This document shows positions 53,079 through 64,000 of a stretch of DNA of 64,000 nucleotides, piece after piece; position 1 is the first letter of the stretch; every line of letters starts with the position of its first letter. Position numbers and translations under genes: made by a program. The stretch comes from Sporosarcina sp. FSL K6-2383. Lineage in GTDB: Bacteria > Bacillota > Bacilli > Bacillales_A > Planococcaceae. Below the pieces are notes generated by a model that saw only the letters and a program-made list of their open reading frames with translations, searched no databases and had not been told where the DNA came from. Location of the stretch: the NCBI RefSeq assembly GCF_038618305.1, contig NZ_CP152017.1:2457501-2521500 (forward strand), given 5' to 3'.

Positions 53079-55710
53079 AAACTGATTTGACATAATCATA
53101 CACGGATTGAAGCGCTTCATCAAGTTTTGATGCGTCTTTTGCTCCAGCCATCGCCATATCCGGACGACCGCCACCCTTACCATCACATTGCGTCGCAACA
53201 TGATTGACGATTTGACCCGCATGATAGTTCCCGGACTTCAAATCATCCGTCACACCAGCCACCAACATGACTTTTCCATCTACTGCCGCTCCAAGGACGA
53301 TGACCGCCTTTGATTGCTTCTGTTTCATCTCATCCATCATCTGACGCAATCCATTATTATCTTTCACGTCAACACGTGCAGAGATGACTGACACGTCACC
53401 AATTTGCTGCGCTGCTGCGAATACTTCTGAAAGTTGGCTGTTTCCTAGCTTCGAAGAAAGTGACTCATTGTCACGCTGGAGCTCTTTCATATCTGCAAGT
53501 ACTGCTCCGATTTTCGTCACAAGGTCTTTCGGATTTGATTTCACAAGACTTGCAGCGCTGATGAGCGTTGCTTCCTCTTCTTTAAATGAACGATAAGCTT
53601 GTTGCCCTGTTAGCGCCTCTATACGGCGTGTGCCCGCTCCAATTCCGCCTTCAGATACTAATTTAAACAAACCGATGACAGATGTGGATGCAACGTGACA
53701 ACCTCCGCAAAGCTCTAATGAGTAATCGCCAACTGATACAACCCGAACGACGTCTCCGTATTTTTCACCGAAGAGTGCCATTGCACCCATTTCTTTTGCT
53801 TCAGCAATCGGTTTTTGTGCAATATTAACCGCAATATCCTGCCAGATTTTCTCGTTGACAATCTGTTCAATCGTCTCTAATTCTTCCTTCGTCACTTGAC
53901 CAAAATGTGAGAAGTCAAAACGTAGTCGATCTGGACCGACATAAGAACCTGCCTGATTGACGTGCTCACCTAACACTTCTTTCAAAGCTTTATGAAGCAA
54001 ATGCGTCGCTGTGTGATTGCGGATCGTCAATTTTCTTGCTTCTTGATTGACTTCAGCATGAACGGTTGTTCCTGTTAGCAATTCACCCGAACGAATCGTT
54101 GCTGTATGCAGATTTTGACCATTTGGTGCTTTTTGAACATCCTTGACGTCTGCCACGAATGTATCTCCGCTAATCGTACCCTTGTCCGCTACTTGTCCTC
54201 CGCTTTCCGCGTAGAATGGCGTGCAGTCTAAGATGAACTGAATGTCATCACCTTCTGATGCACGTTCTACTAAAGCACCGTTTTGTAGCAATGAAACGAC
54301 TTTCGCTTGGCACTCAAGCGTGTCATAGCCGACAAATTCACTTGCATGATGGATTTCTCCAAGTACGCTTGACTGAACATGCATGGAATCGACGTCTTGA
54401 CGAGCTGCACGTGCACGCTTACGCTGGCTGTCCATTTCCGCATCGAAGCCTGCACGATCGACTGTAACATTTGCTTCTTCTGCGAATTCCTCTGTTAATT
54501 CAAACGGGAAGCCGTATGTGTCATAAAGACGGAAAGCATCTGCCCCTGCAATAACAGCATTACCAGATGACTTCGACTTGTCGATGACTCCAGTTAAAAT
54601 TGCCAATCCTTCATTCAATGTTTCATGGAAGCGTTCTTCTTCATTTTTAATGACTTTCATGATGAAGGCTTGCTTTTCGTCCACTTCTGGGTAGAAGTCT
54701 TTCATCACTTCCCCAACAACTGGGACAAGATCGTACATGAATGGCTTGTGAATGCCTAATTGTTTAGCAAAACGAACGGCTCTGCGCAACAATCTTCTTA
54801 GCACATAACCTCGACCTTCATTGGATGGCAGTGCTCCGTCTCCTATAGCAAAAGCAACCGTACGTATGTGGTCGGCAATCACTTTGAACGCTGTATCTTG
54901 TTCTTCGGTGACACCGTATTTTTCACCAGAAACTTGTTCTGTTGCCTGAATAATTGGTTGGAAAATATCGATATCGAAGTTGGTTGGTACGTTTTGGATA
55001 ACAGATGCCATACGTTCTAGTCCCATGCCCGTATCAATATTCTTTTTCGGAAGCGGTGTATACGTATTATCTGGATTATGGTTGAATTCAGAGAACACTA
55101 AATTCCAAATTTCAAGATAACGTTCGTTTTCCCCGCCCGGATACAATTCTGGATCAGAGAAATCATCGCCGTATGTTGGTCCACGGTCATAGAATATCTC
55201 AGAGTTAGGACCGCTTGGACCCTCTCCGATATCCCAGAAATTACCTTCTAAACGGATAATACGGTGTTCTGGAATGCCGACTTTATCGCGCCAAATTGCA
55301 TAAGCTTCTTCGTCTTCTGGATGAATCGTAATAGACAATAATTCTGGATCAAAGCCAATCCACTTATCGTCTGTGAGAAATTCCCAAGCATGAAGAATAG
55401 CTTGCTCTTTGAAATAATCACCGATAGAAAAGTTACCAAGCATTTCAAAGAATGTATGGTGACGTGCTGTTTTACCAACATTTTCAATATCATTTGTACG
55501 GATTGATTTTTGTGCATTGACGATACGTGGATTTGTTGGAATGACCCGTCCATCAAAATATTTCTTCAGTGTTGCAACACCGCTGTTAATCCATAGAAGG
55601 GATGCATCATCGATTGGCACAAGTGGTGCAGAAGGCTCAATGCTGTGACCGTGCTCTTTGAAGTATTCCAGGAACATAGTACGAATTTGTGACGTTGTAA
55701 GATTTTTCAT
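53077..55710 (-). CDS. alaS: Alanyl-tRNA synthetase
   Basis: The 877-residue class II enzyme charges tRNA-Ala. The N-terminal catalytic domain shows [12 protein letters not shown] and GLERMASV. An editing domain with the zinc-site [11 protein letters not shown] (about 567) and CGGCHVAST follows, then the C-terminal DHHA1 domain with [13 protein letters not shown] [13 protein letters not shown]. Length is normal. A T-box leader and a consensus promoter stand upstream, so it responds to uncharged tRNA-Ala. Its 3' end merges into the structured repeat. Confidence 0.98.
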   Translation of the reverse strand: MKNLTTSQIRTMFLEYFKEHGHSIEPSAPLVPIDDASLLWINSGVATLKKYFDGRVIPTNPRIVNAQKSIRTNDIENVGKTARHHTFFEMLGNFSIGDYFKEQAILHAWEFLTDDKWIGFDPELLSITIHPEDEEAYAIWRDKVGIPEHRIIRLEGNFWDIGEGPSGPNSEIFYDRGPTYGDDFSDPELYPGGENERYLEIWNLVFSEFNHNPDNTYTPLPKKNIDTGMGLERMASVIQNVPTNFDIDIFQPIIQATEQVSGEKYGVTEEQDTAFKVIADHIRTVAFAIGDGALPSNEGRGYVLRRLLRRAVRFAKQLGIHKPFMYDLVPVVGEVMKDFYPEVDEKQAFIMKVIKNEEERFHETLNEGLAILTGVIDKSKSSGNAVIAGADAFRLYDTYGFPFELTEEFAEEANVTVDRAGFDAEMDSQRKRARAARQDVDSMHVQSSVLGEIHHASEFVGYDTLECQAKVVSLLQNGALVERASEGDDIQFILDCTPFYAESGGQVADKGTISGDTFVADVKDVQKAPNGQNLHTATIRSGELLTGTTVHAEVNQEARKLTIRNHTATHLLHKALKEVLGEHVNQAGSYVGPDRLRFDFSHFGQVTKEELETIEQIVNEKIWQDIAVNIAQKPIAEAKEMGAMALFGEKYGDVVRVVSVGDYSLELCGGCHVASTSVIGLFKLVSEGGIGAGTRRIEALTGQQAYRSFKEEEATLISAASLVKSNPKDLVTKIGAVLADMKELQRDNESLSSKLGNSQLSEVFAAAQQIGDVSVISARVDVKDNNGLRQMMDEMKQKQSKAVIVLGAAVDGKVMLVAGVTDDLKSGNYHAGQIVNHVATQCDGKGGGRPDMAMAGAKDASKLDEALQSVYDYVKSV

Positions 55711-55765
55711 GAATAATTCCTCCTTAGTAGTTTGGCGAAATAAAGGTTATTTTAGGGCATAAACA

Positions 55766-56004
55766 TAAAAAATCCCCGCCCCTAAAACAAGGGGCGAAGA
55801 TGTTAGTCTCGCGGTACCACCCTAATTACCGAATAACTTGCATTCGGTATCTCTGGTTGCCTTAACGCGGCGGACGGCAGGGATGAGCTGCACTCTGGAG
55901 TAGCTTTTCGATATGCTTCTTCGAAAGCCCTTTCAGCCAAGGGGCTTCTTGCTGGACGAGTAGACATATGTACTTTCTCCGTCGACGTATTTCGTATGAT
56001 GATT
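55766..56004 (-). ncRNA. T-box leader of alaS (alanine-responsive)
   Basis: The reverse strand carries AGGGTGGTACCGCG at 55810-55823, whose TGGT would pair with the ACCA end of uncharged tRNA-Ala. A GCCCC/GGGGC terminator with following T (55766-55796) lies after it. Upstream is a stem I region; a GCT at 55902-55904 is a possible specifier codon, tentatively. This leader fills the space between recD2 and alaS; the frames seen across it are not genes. Confidence 0.92.
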
Positions 56005-56010
56005 GGCTTG

Positions 56011-56039
56011 ATTATAGAAAATTTTATGATGAATGTCAA
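56011..56039 (-). promoter_or_regulatory. Consensus sigma-A promoter of alaS
   Basis: TTGACA and TATAAT with exactly 17 bases between them on the reverse strand, a perfect consensus. Its -35 box overlaps the recD2 stop codon, and the T-box leader begins just downstream, so strong initiation is held back by attenuation. Confidence 0.93.
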
Positions 56040-58495
56040 TCAGAAGTTTCAAGATAGTCATAAGGTGTAACACCTTGCATCCCAATCATCGGATCGATGG
56101 TGATAAATGTCGCCATTGTTAGCTCATAGACTTGCGGCTGTGTTTCTGTAGTCTGTCCAACCAATTCAGTATCATCAACAGCTTGTTGGGTAGTAGCTGT
56201 CTCTTCACTTACCGGTACGATCATTTCGCCATTCAAGCGCTCTTTCAGTGTTGTTTGTCTTTCTAATTCATCCGTCCGATTAATTCCTGCTCTAAATTCT
56301 TCTGGCTCTCCACATAGGATGAGGAAGTTTTTTGCACGTGTGATACCAGTGTATAGTAAATTTCGTCGCAACATCTTCCGTTGACTACGAACAACAGGCA
56401 TGATGACGATAGGAAATTCGCTACCTTGCGACTTATGAATGGAACAGCAGTATGCCAGCGTGATTTGGTTTAAATCATTGCGTTCGTAGGTCACTTCTAT
56501 GCCGTCATACGACACAACGAGTAATTCTTTTTTATCAACCGTCTCTTTTGCTTTGATAATAGAGATGACTTCCCCCATATCACCGTTGAAAACATTACTT
56601 TCGGGTTGATTGACAAGTTGTAGTACTTTATCACCGATGCGGTAAATGGCTTCGCCGAAAACAACTTCCTTGCGATCAGGTCCCGGTGGATTAACCATTT
56701 CTTGAATCATCTTGTTCAAACCATCAATACCAGCTGGCCCTTTGTACATCGGTGCAAGGACTTGAATATCTCTAATATGATGCCCTTTGGCAATTGCGTT
56801 TTTCACAACTTGCTCAACGACTTCAAGTATTCGATCAGCACCTGCTTTGATGAACGATCGATCCGATGTCTTTTCTGTGATATCAGCCGACCATTCGGAG
56901 CGTTTAATCATATGTGCCATTTCAATAATCGTCGAACCCGCACTTTGTCGATAAATTTCGGTTAATTCAACGACCGGTACTTTATTCGACTCGAGCATAT
57001 CCCGTAACACTTGTCCCGGTCCTACTGGCGGTAGCTGATCTTGATCACCTACAAATAACAATTGGACATCATCAGCAAGCGCTTTTAGCAATTGGTGGGC
57101 TAGCCAGGTATCTACCATTGACATCTCATCAATAATAATGAGACGCCCCTTTACTTCCCGTTCTGTCTCTTCTTCCTTTTCAAGCCCATTAAATCCGAGC
57201 AAACGGTGTATTGTCATCGCTGGTAATCCCGTCGACTCGGACATTCGCTTTGCTGCCCGTCCAGTTGGCGCTGCTAACACAATCGGAAAAGGTTCTTGTT
57301 TTTTAGCATATTCCTTTGGATCCAGTGATAAACCATGTAGTTCGGCGTACACTTCTACGAGCCCCCGAATAACGGTCGTCTTCCCAGTACCTGGCCCGCC
57401 CGTTAAGATCATTGCGGGGGAATGAAGAGCAGTCTCAATCCCTGCTACCTGGGTTTCTGCATAGTTCACACTGAGCCTTTCTTCCACTTCTCCAACAGCT
57501 TTTCTTATTTCGGACACTGGAAACTGATCCGTCGTATCGTTCTGCATAATGCGTTCAATTTTTGCAGCAATACCGATTTCAGAAAAATAAAGAGATGGTA
57601 TGTATAATCTGCGACCTTCAGCAGATAGCTTACCTTCCTCAACCAATTCAATAATCGCCTGGGAAATTGAAGCAAACGGAATGTCGATAGGCTGACTCAT
57701 TTCAAGAAGACGCTTAACATCCGGTAAAATGGATTCTGCTTCTAGGAAAACATGTCCAGCTGATTGAACAGCCTGATTCATCGAATGGAGAATGGCGGCT
57801 TTTATCCTTGCAGGGTGATTCCCCGTGATACCAAGATTCTTACCTACTTCGTCCGCACGCTGAAAGCCGACCCCTTCAACCTCTTCAATGAGCCGATACG
57901 GATTTTCAGTCAACTGTGAAATCGCTTCTTCACGATAAGTCTGATAAATACGCATCGCAATTTGCGGACCGAATCCCCACTCATTTAACTGGATAATCGT
58001 CCGCTCAAGTCCCATATTTTGCGCAAGCACAGAGACCAGTGTCTCTTTCTTATCATCCGATAATCTTGGAATCATATCCAGAACAGATGGATCATCTAAA
58101 ATTTTCTTAATGACGTCTTTACCAAGTTTTTTGACAATTGTTTGAGCTGTTTTCATCCCAATCCCTGGAAATAAGTCCCCAGACAAATAATGAATGAGTC
58201 CTGTTTCTGTCGCGGGCATTTCTTTCGCAAACGTCAGTACATCGAATTGTGCACCGTATGTTGGATGATTGACAAGTCTACCTGTGAATTTGTAGTCCTC
58301 ATCAGGTGTTAGCTGGGGAAAACTTCCCTTGACGATGATTTCCTTGTCCTCATAGCCGCTGTTCGTCTCCCGCACCTTCAGTTTGACAATCGTAAAAAGG
58401 TTATCAGGGTTATGGAAGATGGTCACAACCGGTCGACCTATTAAAAATATCTCATTTGGTTTTGTTGCCTCGCCGTGTCCTTCCACCACCGCCAC
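56036..58495 (-). CDS. recD2: ATP-dependent 5'-3' DNA helicase RecD2
   Basis: RecD2 is a superfamily 1B helicase for replication and repair in bacteria lacking RecBC. The 819-residue protein has the long RecD2 N-terminal region with helix-hairpin-helix motifs (FPGIGMKTAQTIV, EEVEGVGFQRADEVG). Walker A TGGPGTGKTTVIRGL is at about 358, then DEMSMVDTWL, GDQDQLPPVGPG, and the C-terminal CCSIHKSQGSEFP and YTGITRAK. Several GTG codons cluster at the start, so the N-terminus may be off by a few residues. It follows the TPR gene by three bases, as in B. subtilis. Confidence 0.96.
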   Translation of the reverse strand: MAVVEGHGEATKPNEIFLIGRPVVTIFHNPDNLFTIVKLKVRETNSGYEDKEIIVKGSFPQLTPDEDYKFTGRLVNHPTYGAQFDVLTFAKEMPATETGLIHYLSGDLFPGIGMKTAQTIVKKLGKDVIKKILDDPSVLDMIPRLSDDKKETLVSVLAQNMGLERTIIQLNEWGFGPQIAMRIYQTYREEAISQLTENPYRLIEEVEGVGFQRADEVGKNLGITGNHPARIKAAILHSMNQAVQSAGHVFLEAESILPDVKRLLEMSQPIDIPFASISQAIIELVEEGKLSAEGRRLYIPSLYFSEIGIAAKIERIMQNDTTDQFPVSEIRKAVGEVEERLSVNYAETQVAGIETALHSPAMILTGGPGTGKTTVIRGLVEVYAELHGLSLDPKEYAKKQEPFPIVLAAPTGRAAKRMSESTGLPAMTIHRLLGFNGLEKEEETEREVKGRLIIIDEMSMVDTWLAHQLLKALADDVQLLFVGDQDQLPPVGPGQVLRDMLESNKVPVVELTEIYRQSAGSTIIEMAHMIKRSEWSADITEKTSDRSFIKAGADRILEVVEQVVKNAIAKGHHIRDIQVLAPMYKGPAGIDGLNKMIQEMVNPPGPDRKEVVFGEAIYRIGDKVLQLVNQPESNVFNGDMGEVISIIKAKETVDKKELLVVSYDGIEVTYERNDLNQITLAYCCSIHKSQGSEFPIVIMPVVRSQRKMLRRNLLYTGITRAKNFLILCGEPEEFRAGINRTDELERQTTLKERLNGEMIVPVSEETATTQQAVDDTELVGQTTETQPQVYELTMATFITIDPMIGMQGVTPYDYLETSD

Positions 58496-58498
58496 CCC

Positions 58499-59164
58499 TT
58501 ACTTTCCGTTTTCACCCTGTTGAATCATGTCAAAAATATAACGCGCTTGGACATGTTCGGGATCGATTGTAAATGCCTTTTCTAGATGTGCCAGTGCATC
58601 CGCTTTTTGCTCTGTCGATACTGCATATAAAAAACCTAAATTATAGTGAGCATCGGCATTATCTCCATCCTGCTCGAGAATGAAATGAAATTCGCCTGCC
58701 GCCTCTGTAAAGAGCTCCATATTGGCAAGCACAATGCCGTATGACAACCGGATTTCAAGGTCATTAGGTGCTAATTCTGCCGCACGTTGTAAGTATGGCA
58801 GCGCTAGTTTGTCAGTGCCCGAACGTTCTAAACTTTTCCCTAACATGAAATAAGCATCTGCCTCTTGCACACCATGGCGGATTGCTGTTTCGTATAATTT
58901 AGCTGATTCCTCGTAGCGCTCTTTATTATAATAAAGGTTGGCGAGACCGTAAAAAGCCGTACCCGCTTCCGCATCAAAAGTAATTGCCTTTTGGAAAAAA
59001 GGCTCTGCTTTTTCAGCATCACCAAGTGAGGCAAAAACATTTCCTAAATTGATGTAGCCGACCGCATTTTCAGGGGCTAATTCAATCGCTTTGACAAACG
59101 ATTCAACCGCTTTTTCATATTCTCCTTCTTGTAGTGCAGTAATACCGATTTCGTTGTAATTCAT
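58499..59164 (-). CDS. yrrB: TPR-repeat protein YrrB
   Basis: The 221-residue protein consists of about six tetratricopeptide repeats (for example GITALQEGEYEKAVESFVKAIEL, AVGYINLGNVFASLGDAEKAEPFF), a scaffold for protein contacts. Its partner is unknown. The ATG at 59164, after AAGGGG, was chosen; the frame extends 54 codons further into mnmA in a region that codes for MnmA in another frame. It lies between mnmA and recD2, as in Bacillus. Confidence 0.92.
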   Translation of the reverse strand: MNYNEIGITALQEGEYEKAVESFVKAIELAPENAVGYINLGNVFASLGDAEKAEPFFQKAITFDAEAGTAFYGLANLYYNKERYEESAKLYETAIRHGVQEADAYFMLGKSLERSGTDKLALPYLQRAAELAPNDLEIRLSYGIVLANMELFTEAAGEFHFILEQDGDNADAHYNLGFLYAVSTEQKADALAHLEKAFTIDPEHVQARYIFDMIQQGENGK

Positions 59165-59177
59165 ATTCAAATTCCCC

Positions 59178-60326
<1,149 letters not shown>

Positions 60327-60335
60327 CTACTGTGT

Positions 60336-61481
60336 TCATTTCACTAGTCGTTTAACAATGCTTGCAGTTGTTTCTGCCGCTTTTTTTATCTTCATTTCAT
60401 CTAGACCTAAGCCAAAGCTGAAACGTACTGAATTACGCAGCTTTGGAGAGCCTTCCCCAAACATGGCTGTCAAAACATGCGAAGGATCAAGTGAACCCGC
60501 CGTACATGCTGAGCCACTTGAGACAGCAATTCCCGCTATATCGAGATTGACGAGTAGTGATTCGATTTCCGTTCCTGGAAAGCTAATATTGAGGACATGT
60601 GGCAGTTTTTCAACATCGGTAGAAACATTCATCATGTATGAAACATCCTGTTCATCAAATAAGCTCGTTAATATATCCTCGTATTTCTTATACTGGTCGG
60701 CATTTTGCGCCATTGCCTGTCCAGCAATCGTGACCGCTTCCGCAAAAGCGACGATTGCTGGAATATTTTCTGTACCGGCACGTCTCTTGCGTTCTTGTTC
60801 CCCACCGAATAATAAAGATGTCGTATCGGTCCCTTTACGTTGATAAAGAAAACCAATACCTTTAGGACCGTTCAGTTTATGAGCTGAAACGGATAATAAA
60901 TCGACACCGAGTTCATCCACATCCAGCTCAATAAGCCCGTATGCTTGTACAGCATCCGTATGAAATTTTGCCTGATGCTCTTTCAGTAATTCGCCAATCT
61001 CACGGATTGGTTGAATAGTTCCTACCTCGTTATTGCCGTACATAACCGAAACCAAAATCGTTCGATCTGTCAAAGCGTTTTTCACTTGCTCTACAGTAAT
61101 TTGTCCATTGCGATCCACATCTAAATATGTCACATCGTAGCCAAGCATCTCCAGTTGTTTGCATGGATTTAACACAGCATGATGTTCGATTGTCGTCGTA
61201 ATAATATGGTCTCCTTTGTCTTTCATCGCCAAAGCCGTACCGAAAATAGCGGTATTATCTGCTTCTGTACCGCCTGATGTAAAAATGATTTCCGTTGACT
61301 CTGCATGAATCGACTGTGCCAATGTTTTCCGCGCATTATCTAGCCATTTTCTCGCTTCCCTACCATAGCTATGAATACTCGAAGGATTGCCAAAAATCGT
61401 TTGTTGCAATTTATGTTGCGTTGAGCTGACAGCCGGATGGACTGGCGTCGTCGCCGCATGGTCTAAGTATATTGATGTCAT
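60336..61481 (-). CDS. iscS: Cysteine desulfurase (IscS/YrvO type)
   Basis: The 381-residue PLP enzyme takes sulfur from cysteine and passes it on as a persulfide. The motif SAHKLNGPKGIGFLY contains the PLP lysine (about 203), and the catalytic cysteine lies in SSGSACTAGSLDPSHVL (about 328). Its place between cymR and mnmA matches B. subtilis YrvO, the dedicated sulfur donor for MnmA, so it is more likely a tRNA-thiolation enzyme than an iron-sulfur cluster one. Confidence 0.94.
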   Translation of the reverse strand: MTSIYLDHAATTPVHPAVSSTQHKLQQTIFGNPSSIHSYGREARKWLDNARKTLAQSIHAESTEIIFTSGGTEADNTAIFGTALAMKDKGDHIITTTIEHHAVLNPCKQLEMLGYDVTYLDVDRNGQITVEQVKNALTDRTILVSVMYGNNEVGTIQPIREIGELLKEHQAKFHTDAVQAYGLIELDVDELGVDLLSVSAHKLNGPKGIGFLYQRKGTDTTSLLFGGEQERKRRAGTENIPAIVAFAEAVTIAGQAMAQNADQYKKYEDILTSLFDEQDVSYMMNVSTDVEKLPHVLNISFPGTEIESLLVNLDIAGIAVSSGSACTAGSLDPSHVLTAMFGEGSPKLRNSVRFSFGLGLDEMKIKKAAETTASIVKRLVK

Positions 61482-61497
61482 TTTTAAGAAAACTCCT

Positions 61498-61917
61498 TTA
61501 AATGTAGAACATATAACTATCTTGATCCGATTCCTTACCCGCTTCCATTAAGTCCTGAATCGTTGTCGTATCGAGCACACTGCGTACAGCCTCTCCAATA
61601 CGATGCCAAAGCGCTTGCTGTGGAACATCAGTTTCTTCCAATCCTTCAACAAGCTGAATCGGACCTTCAAGGATACGGATCACATCTCCAGCAGTAATTT
61701 CGGTTGGTTGCTTTGCAAGCATATAGCCTCCGTATGCTCCACGAACACTTTTCACGATACCACTGTTACGTAGTGGTGGGATTAGCTGTTCAAGATAAGC
61801 CTCCGATAATTCCTGTTCCTCAGCAATTTTCCTCAACGGTACTGGACCTTCCCCATACTTGCGGCCAAGCTCCACAACAATTGTCAATCCATAGCGTCCC
61901 TTTGTCGAAATCTTCAT
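61498..61917 (-). CDS. cymR: Cysteine metabolism repressor CymR (Rrf2 family)
   Basis: The 139-residue Rrf2-type winged-helix regulator begins MKISTKGRYGLTIVVELG, with the recognition region SEAYLEQLIPPLRNSGIVKSVRGAYGGYMLAK. It contains no cysteine, so it cannot hold an iron-sulfur cluster like IscR. This fits CymR, which with CysK represses cystine uptake and cysteine synthesis genes. It leads the cymR-iscS-mnmA-yrrB-recD2 run. A TATACT (61957-61962) lies upstream without a clear -35 box. Confidence 0.92.
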   Translation of the reverse strand: MKISTKGRYGLTIVVELGRKYGEGPVPLRKIAEEQELSEAYLEQLIPPLRNSGIVKSVRGAYGGYMLAKQPTEITAGDVIRILEGPIQLVEGLEETDVPQQALWHRIGEAVRSVLDTTTIQDLMEAGKESDQDSYMFYI

Positions 61918-61989
61918 CTAATAAACCCCGTCCTTTTCTTACGTTTACTTCAAAATAGTATAACATAAATGGTGATCCGCTAGCTTGAA

Positions 61990-62019
61990 ATGACTTCCTT
62001 TCATCCTATGTTGTATACT
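61990..62019 (+). promoter_or_regulatory. Possible promoter of rarA
   Basis: ATGACT and TATACT are 18 bases apart, 29 bases before rarA. It lies in the divergent cymR/rarA gap. Confidence 0.45.
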
Positions 62020-62048
62020 AGTGGAACTGATGTACGAGGAGCGATTAT

Positions 62049-63335
62049 ATGCATAATGAACCTTTGGCGTATCGTATGCGCCCTAGAAATATTGATGAAA
62101 TTGCTGGGCAGAAAGAAATTATCGGCGAGCAGACAGCGTTGTACCGGATGATTAAAAACGGTCACGTGCCTTCAATGCTCTTGTACGGCGAACCCGGGAT
62201 CGGCAAAACTTCACTAGCGCATGCTATTGCGGGTACAAGTGATTTGCCTTTCATCGCCATGAACGCGACGGTGTCTGGTAAAAAAGATGTAGAAAGTGTT
62301 GTAGCGGAATCACGAATCACCGGGAAGGTGCTTTTATTTCTCGATGAAATTCATCGGTTCAATAAATTACAACAGGACACCTTGCTGCCCCATGTTGAAA
62401 GTGGAGCCATTGTATTGATCGGTGCAACGACAGAAAATCCATACCATGACGTTAATCCAGCCATTCGTTCGAGATGTGGTGAAATTCGACAATTATCCCG
62501 ATTGGAGCCTGAGGATTTGTTGGAGGTCCTTCACAATGCGTTGACGGATGAAGAACGTGGTCTTGGCAAAATGTCCATCGACATAACAGACGAGCAAATC
62601 GCATTAATTGCTGAGGGTGTCAATGGGGATGCGCGCAAAGCATTAACCGTTCTTGAATCAGTTATTTCTGCAAGTGATGAAACAGACGGAAAAACCATCA
62701 TCGAGGACTGGCTCATTGAAAATTTACTCGGTCGTATTGGTTTGTTTGGTGATAAAAAAGGCTCGCATTTTTATAATTTATTATCTGCGTTGCAAAAATC
62801 GGTGCGTGGTAGTGATGTCAATGCTGCTATGTACTACTTGGCCAATTTGCTAGAGATTGGTGATTTGGTAGCCGTGTCTAGAAGATTACTAGTGATGGCT
62901 TACGAGGACGTCGGATTGGCCTCCCCTGAAGTTGGTCCACATGTCCTAGCGGCGACAGAAGCTGCCGTTCGACTCGGTATGCCTGAAGCTCGTATCCCTC
63001 TGGCCAACGCCGTCATTGAAATGTGCCTTGCCTCCAAATCGAATTCAGCATATAAAGCATTCGATGCCGCCGTAAAGGCTATTAACGAAGGTAAAACAGG
63101 AGACATCCCCCTTCATTTACGTGATGCTCATTACGCTGGGGCAGCTGAGCTCGGACATGTCGGCTACAAATACCCGCATGACACACCTCTCGGCTCGTTC
63201 GGTGGCTGGACCAATCAACAATACTTACCCGACAAACTTGTAGGCACTGAGTTCTACAAGCCCGTCAACGCCGGCGAGGAAAAGAAATTGGCTGCGATTT
63301 ATGAAAAACTAAAGGAATTCCGCAAGAAAAAATAG
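62049..63335 (+). CDS. rarA: Replication-associated recombination protein RarA (MgsA)
   Basis: RarA is a clamp-loader-like AAA+ ATPase acting at stalled forks. The 428-residue protein has Walker [15 protein letters not shown] (about 46-59), Walker [12 protein letters not shown], sensor 1 GATTENP, and the C-terminal tetramerisation domain ([25 protein letters not shown]). An ACGAGGAG site precedes the ATG. It is divergent from cymR, as yrvN is in B. subtilis, and ends with its own terminator. Confidence 0.97.
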   Translation: MHNEPLAYRMRPRNIDEIAGQKEIIGEQTALYRMIKNGHVPSMLLYGEPGIGKTSLAHAIAGTSDLPFIAMNATVSGKKDVESVVAESRITGKVLLFLDEIHRFNKLQQDTLLPHVESGAIVLIGATTENPYHDVNPAIRSRCGEIRQLSRLEPEDLLEVLHNALTDEERGLGKMSIDITDEQIALIAEGVNGDARKALTVLESVISASDETDGKTIIEDWLIENLLGRIGLFGDKKGSHFYNLLSALQKSVRGSDVNAAMYYLANLLEIGDLVAVSRRLLVMAYEDVGLASPEVGPHVLAATEAAVRLGMPEARIPLANAVIEMCLASKSNSAYKAFDAAVKAINEGKTGDIPLHLRDAHYAGAAELGHVGYKYPHDTPLGSFGGWTNQQYLPDKLVGTEFYKPVNAGEEKKLAAIYEKLKEFRKKK

Positions 63336-63341
63336 GATAAT

Positions 63342-63380
63342 AAAGAACCTCTCATTTTACTAATAATGAGAGGTTCTTTG
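63342..63380 (+). terminator. Intrinsic terminator after rarA
   Basis: AAAGAACCTCTCATT pairs with AATGAGAGGTTCTTT around an eight-base loop. The T-run is short on the plus strand; on the minus strand the TTTATT following may serve the converging gene. Confidence 0.8.
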
Positions 63381-63396
63381 CATGAGGTTATCTAAT

Positions 63397-64000
63397 TCAT
63401 TGCGCTGCAGTGTCTACTACTTTTACTGGGAGCTTGACAGGCTCTACATGATCATATTTGCTATAAACTGCCGTCATCGTTTGCTTCGTGCGCTTTGAAT
63501 TACCGTTGAGTTCCGTTATTGAATACGCTGTTGTATCCAGCGAAAGCTTGAAATCAGTTGTATAGAATGTATTGATATCAATACCGATCACAATCTCGAA
63601 TTTATTGATAAACGCGTATTCCCCACTAATGTCATCCACTCCAGACACTAGCTTTTGGAATTTTTCATATTGCTCCCTCGACATTGGCAGCCTTAAATTA
63701 TAACCGTAGTCAATTGGTTCCAACTCGAAATCATCTGCAAATGTATCGAAAAAGGACAGGTTTAACGTTGGATTCACTTCCTCTACCAGTGCGCCGAACA
63801 TTTCCGAAAGTGTACCAGAAGTCAATTCATCTAACGTTTTTGTTGAATCTTTCTCGATGAAAATACGGTCATTCATTTTATAAACATTTGCTTCCCACTT
63901 CTCTTGATCGCTCGTACTAACTAGTAATCGTTGCTTGAACGTTTCCGGATGTAAAGTAGCGTCGGAAATAAAATCATATTTCGTAGACATTCTAGCCAGT
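63397..64000 (-). CDS. Probable secreted lipoprotein, C-terminal part (cut by window edge)
   Basis: The reverse-strand frame stays open to the window edge. The first in-frame ATG (63990) has no ribosome site, so the gene probably begins beyond 64000. The visible 200 residues are polar and beta-rich (WEANVYKMNDRIFIEKD, FEIVIGIDINTFYTTDFKLSLDTTAYSI) and end in DHVEPVKLPVKVVDTAAQ. This pattern resembles DUF6612-like Bacillales lipoproteins with an LolA/LppX-like fold; that is a judgement from pattern only. The lipobox, if any, lies outside the window. Confidence 0.65.
   Translation of the reverse strand, partial: LARMSTKYDFISDATLHPETFKQRLLVSTSDQEKWEANVYKMNDRIFIEKDSTKTLDELTSGTLSEMFGALVEEVNPTLNLSFFDTFADDFELEPIDYGYNLRLPMSREQYEKFQKLVSGVDDISGEYAFINKFEIVIGIDINTFYTTDFKLSLDTTAYSITELNGNSKRTKQTMTAVYSKYDHVEPVKLPVKVVDTAAQ

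Noticed and set aside
55803..56039. 78-codon minus-strand frame between recD2 and alaS
   Set aside because: It lies wholly in the alaS promoter and T-box leader and starts within the -35 box.

Overview
The window is a core-chromosome segment of a low-to-mid GC, endospore-forming, transformable Gram-positive bacterium of the Bacillales. Gene order follows the Bacillus subtilis yqe/yqf/yrr regions closely. The single-chain glycyl-tRNA synthetase, the short SpoIIP and the intergenic repeats suggest a Planococcaceae member such as Sporosarcina; this is inference from gene content, with no database search behind it. Almost all genes are on the minus strand. No rRNA, tRNA, CRISPR array, transposase or prophage gene was seen.

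Layout. 1-5.7 kb: the start of an acyl-CoA dehydrogenase behind a catabolite-responsive (cre) element, a small membrane protein, the primary sigma factor with DNA primase (sigA, dnaG), then ppsR and ccpN. 5.8-8.5 kb (plus strand): a glycine T-box leader with glyS, and an unknown membrane protein. 8.5-16 kb: recO, era, cdd, dgkA, ybeY, pgpH, phoH, yqfD and yqfC. 16-19 kb: the flotillin operon (nfeD, floA and an unknown third gene) behind a textbook sigma-W promoter. 19-29.5 kb: rpsU, deoC, then the heat-shock operon hrcA-grpE-dnaK-dnaJ-prmA-rsmE-mtaB with a CIRCE operator, and hemW. 29.7-31 kb: a small insertion (80-residue protein and DinB-like protein) between hemW and lepA. 31-35 kb: lepA, spoIIP, gpr. 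35-45.5 kb: rpsT, holA, yqzM, comEC/EB/EA running directly into yqeM-rsfS-yqeK-nadD-yhbY-aroE-yqeH-yqeG. 45.6-53 kb: uninterrupted sigK, a candidate 26-residue membrane peptide, mtnN-yrrS, greA, udk, trmR, mltG, yrzB-ruvX-ireB. 53-62 kb: alaS with an alanine T-box, recD2, a TPR protein, mnmA, iscS and cymR. 62-64 kb: rarA and the end of a probable lipoprotein.

How the genes work together. The window mixes information processing (replication, transcription, tRNA charging and modification, ribosome assembly), protein quality control, DNA uptake (ComEA/EC) and sporulation (SpoIIP, Gpr, SigK, YqfC, YqfD). Regulation is readable at several points: cre, CIRCE, sigma-W, two T-boxes, and intrinsic terminators that divide the long minus-strand runs.

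No obviously new multi-gene system is present. The least explained features are: (1) a family of structured intergenic repeats with three helices whose paired bases change together between copies; (2) the 26-codon reading frame with a strong ribosome site whose predicted leader contains one of those repeats; (3) a comEC gene whose reading frame extends well upstream of any standard start codon.
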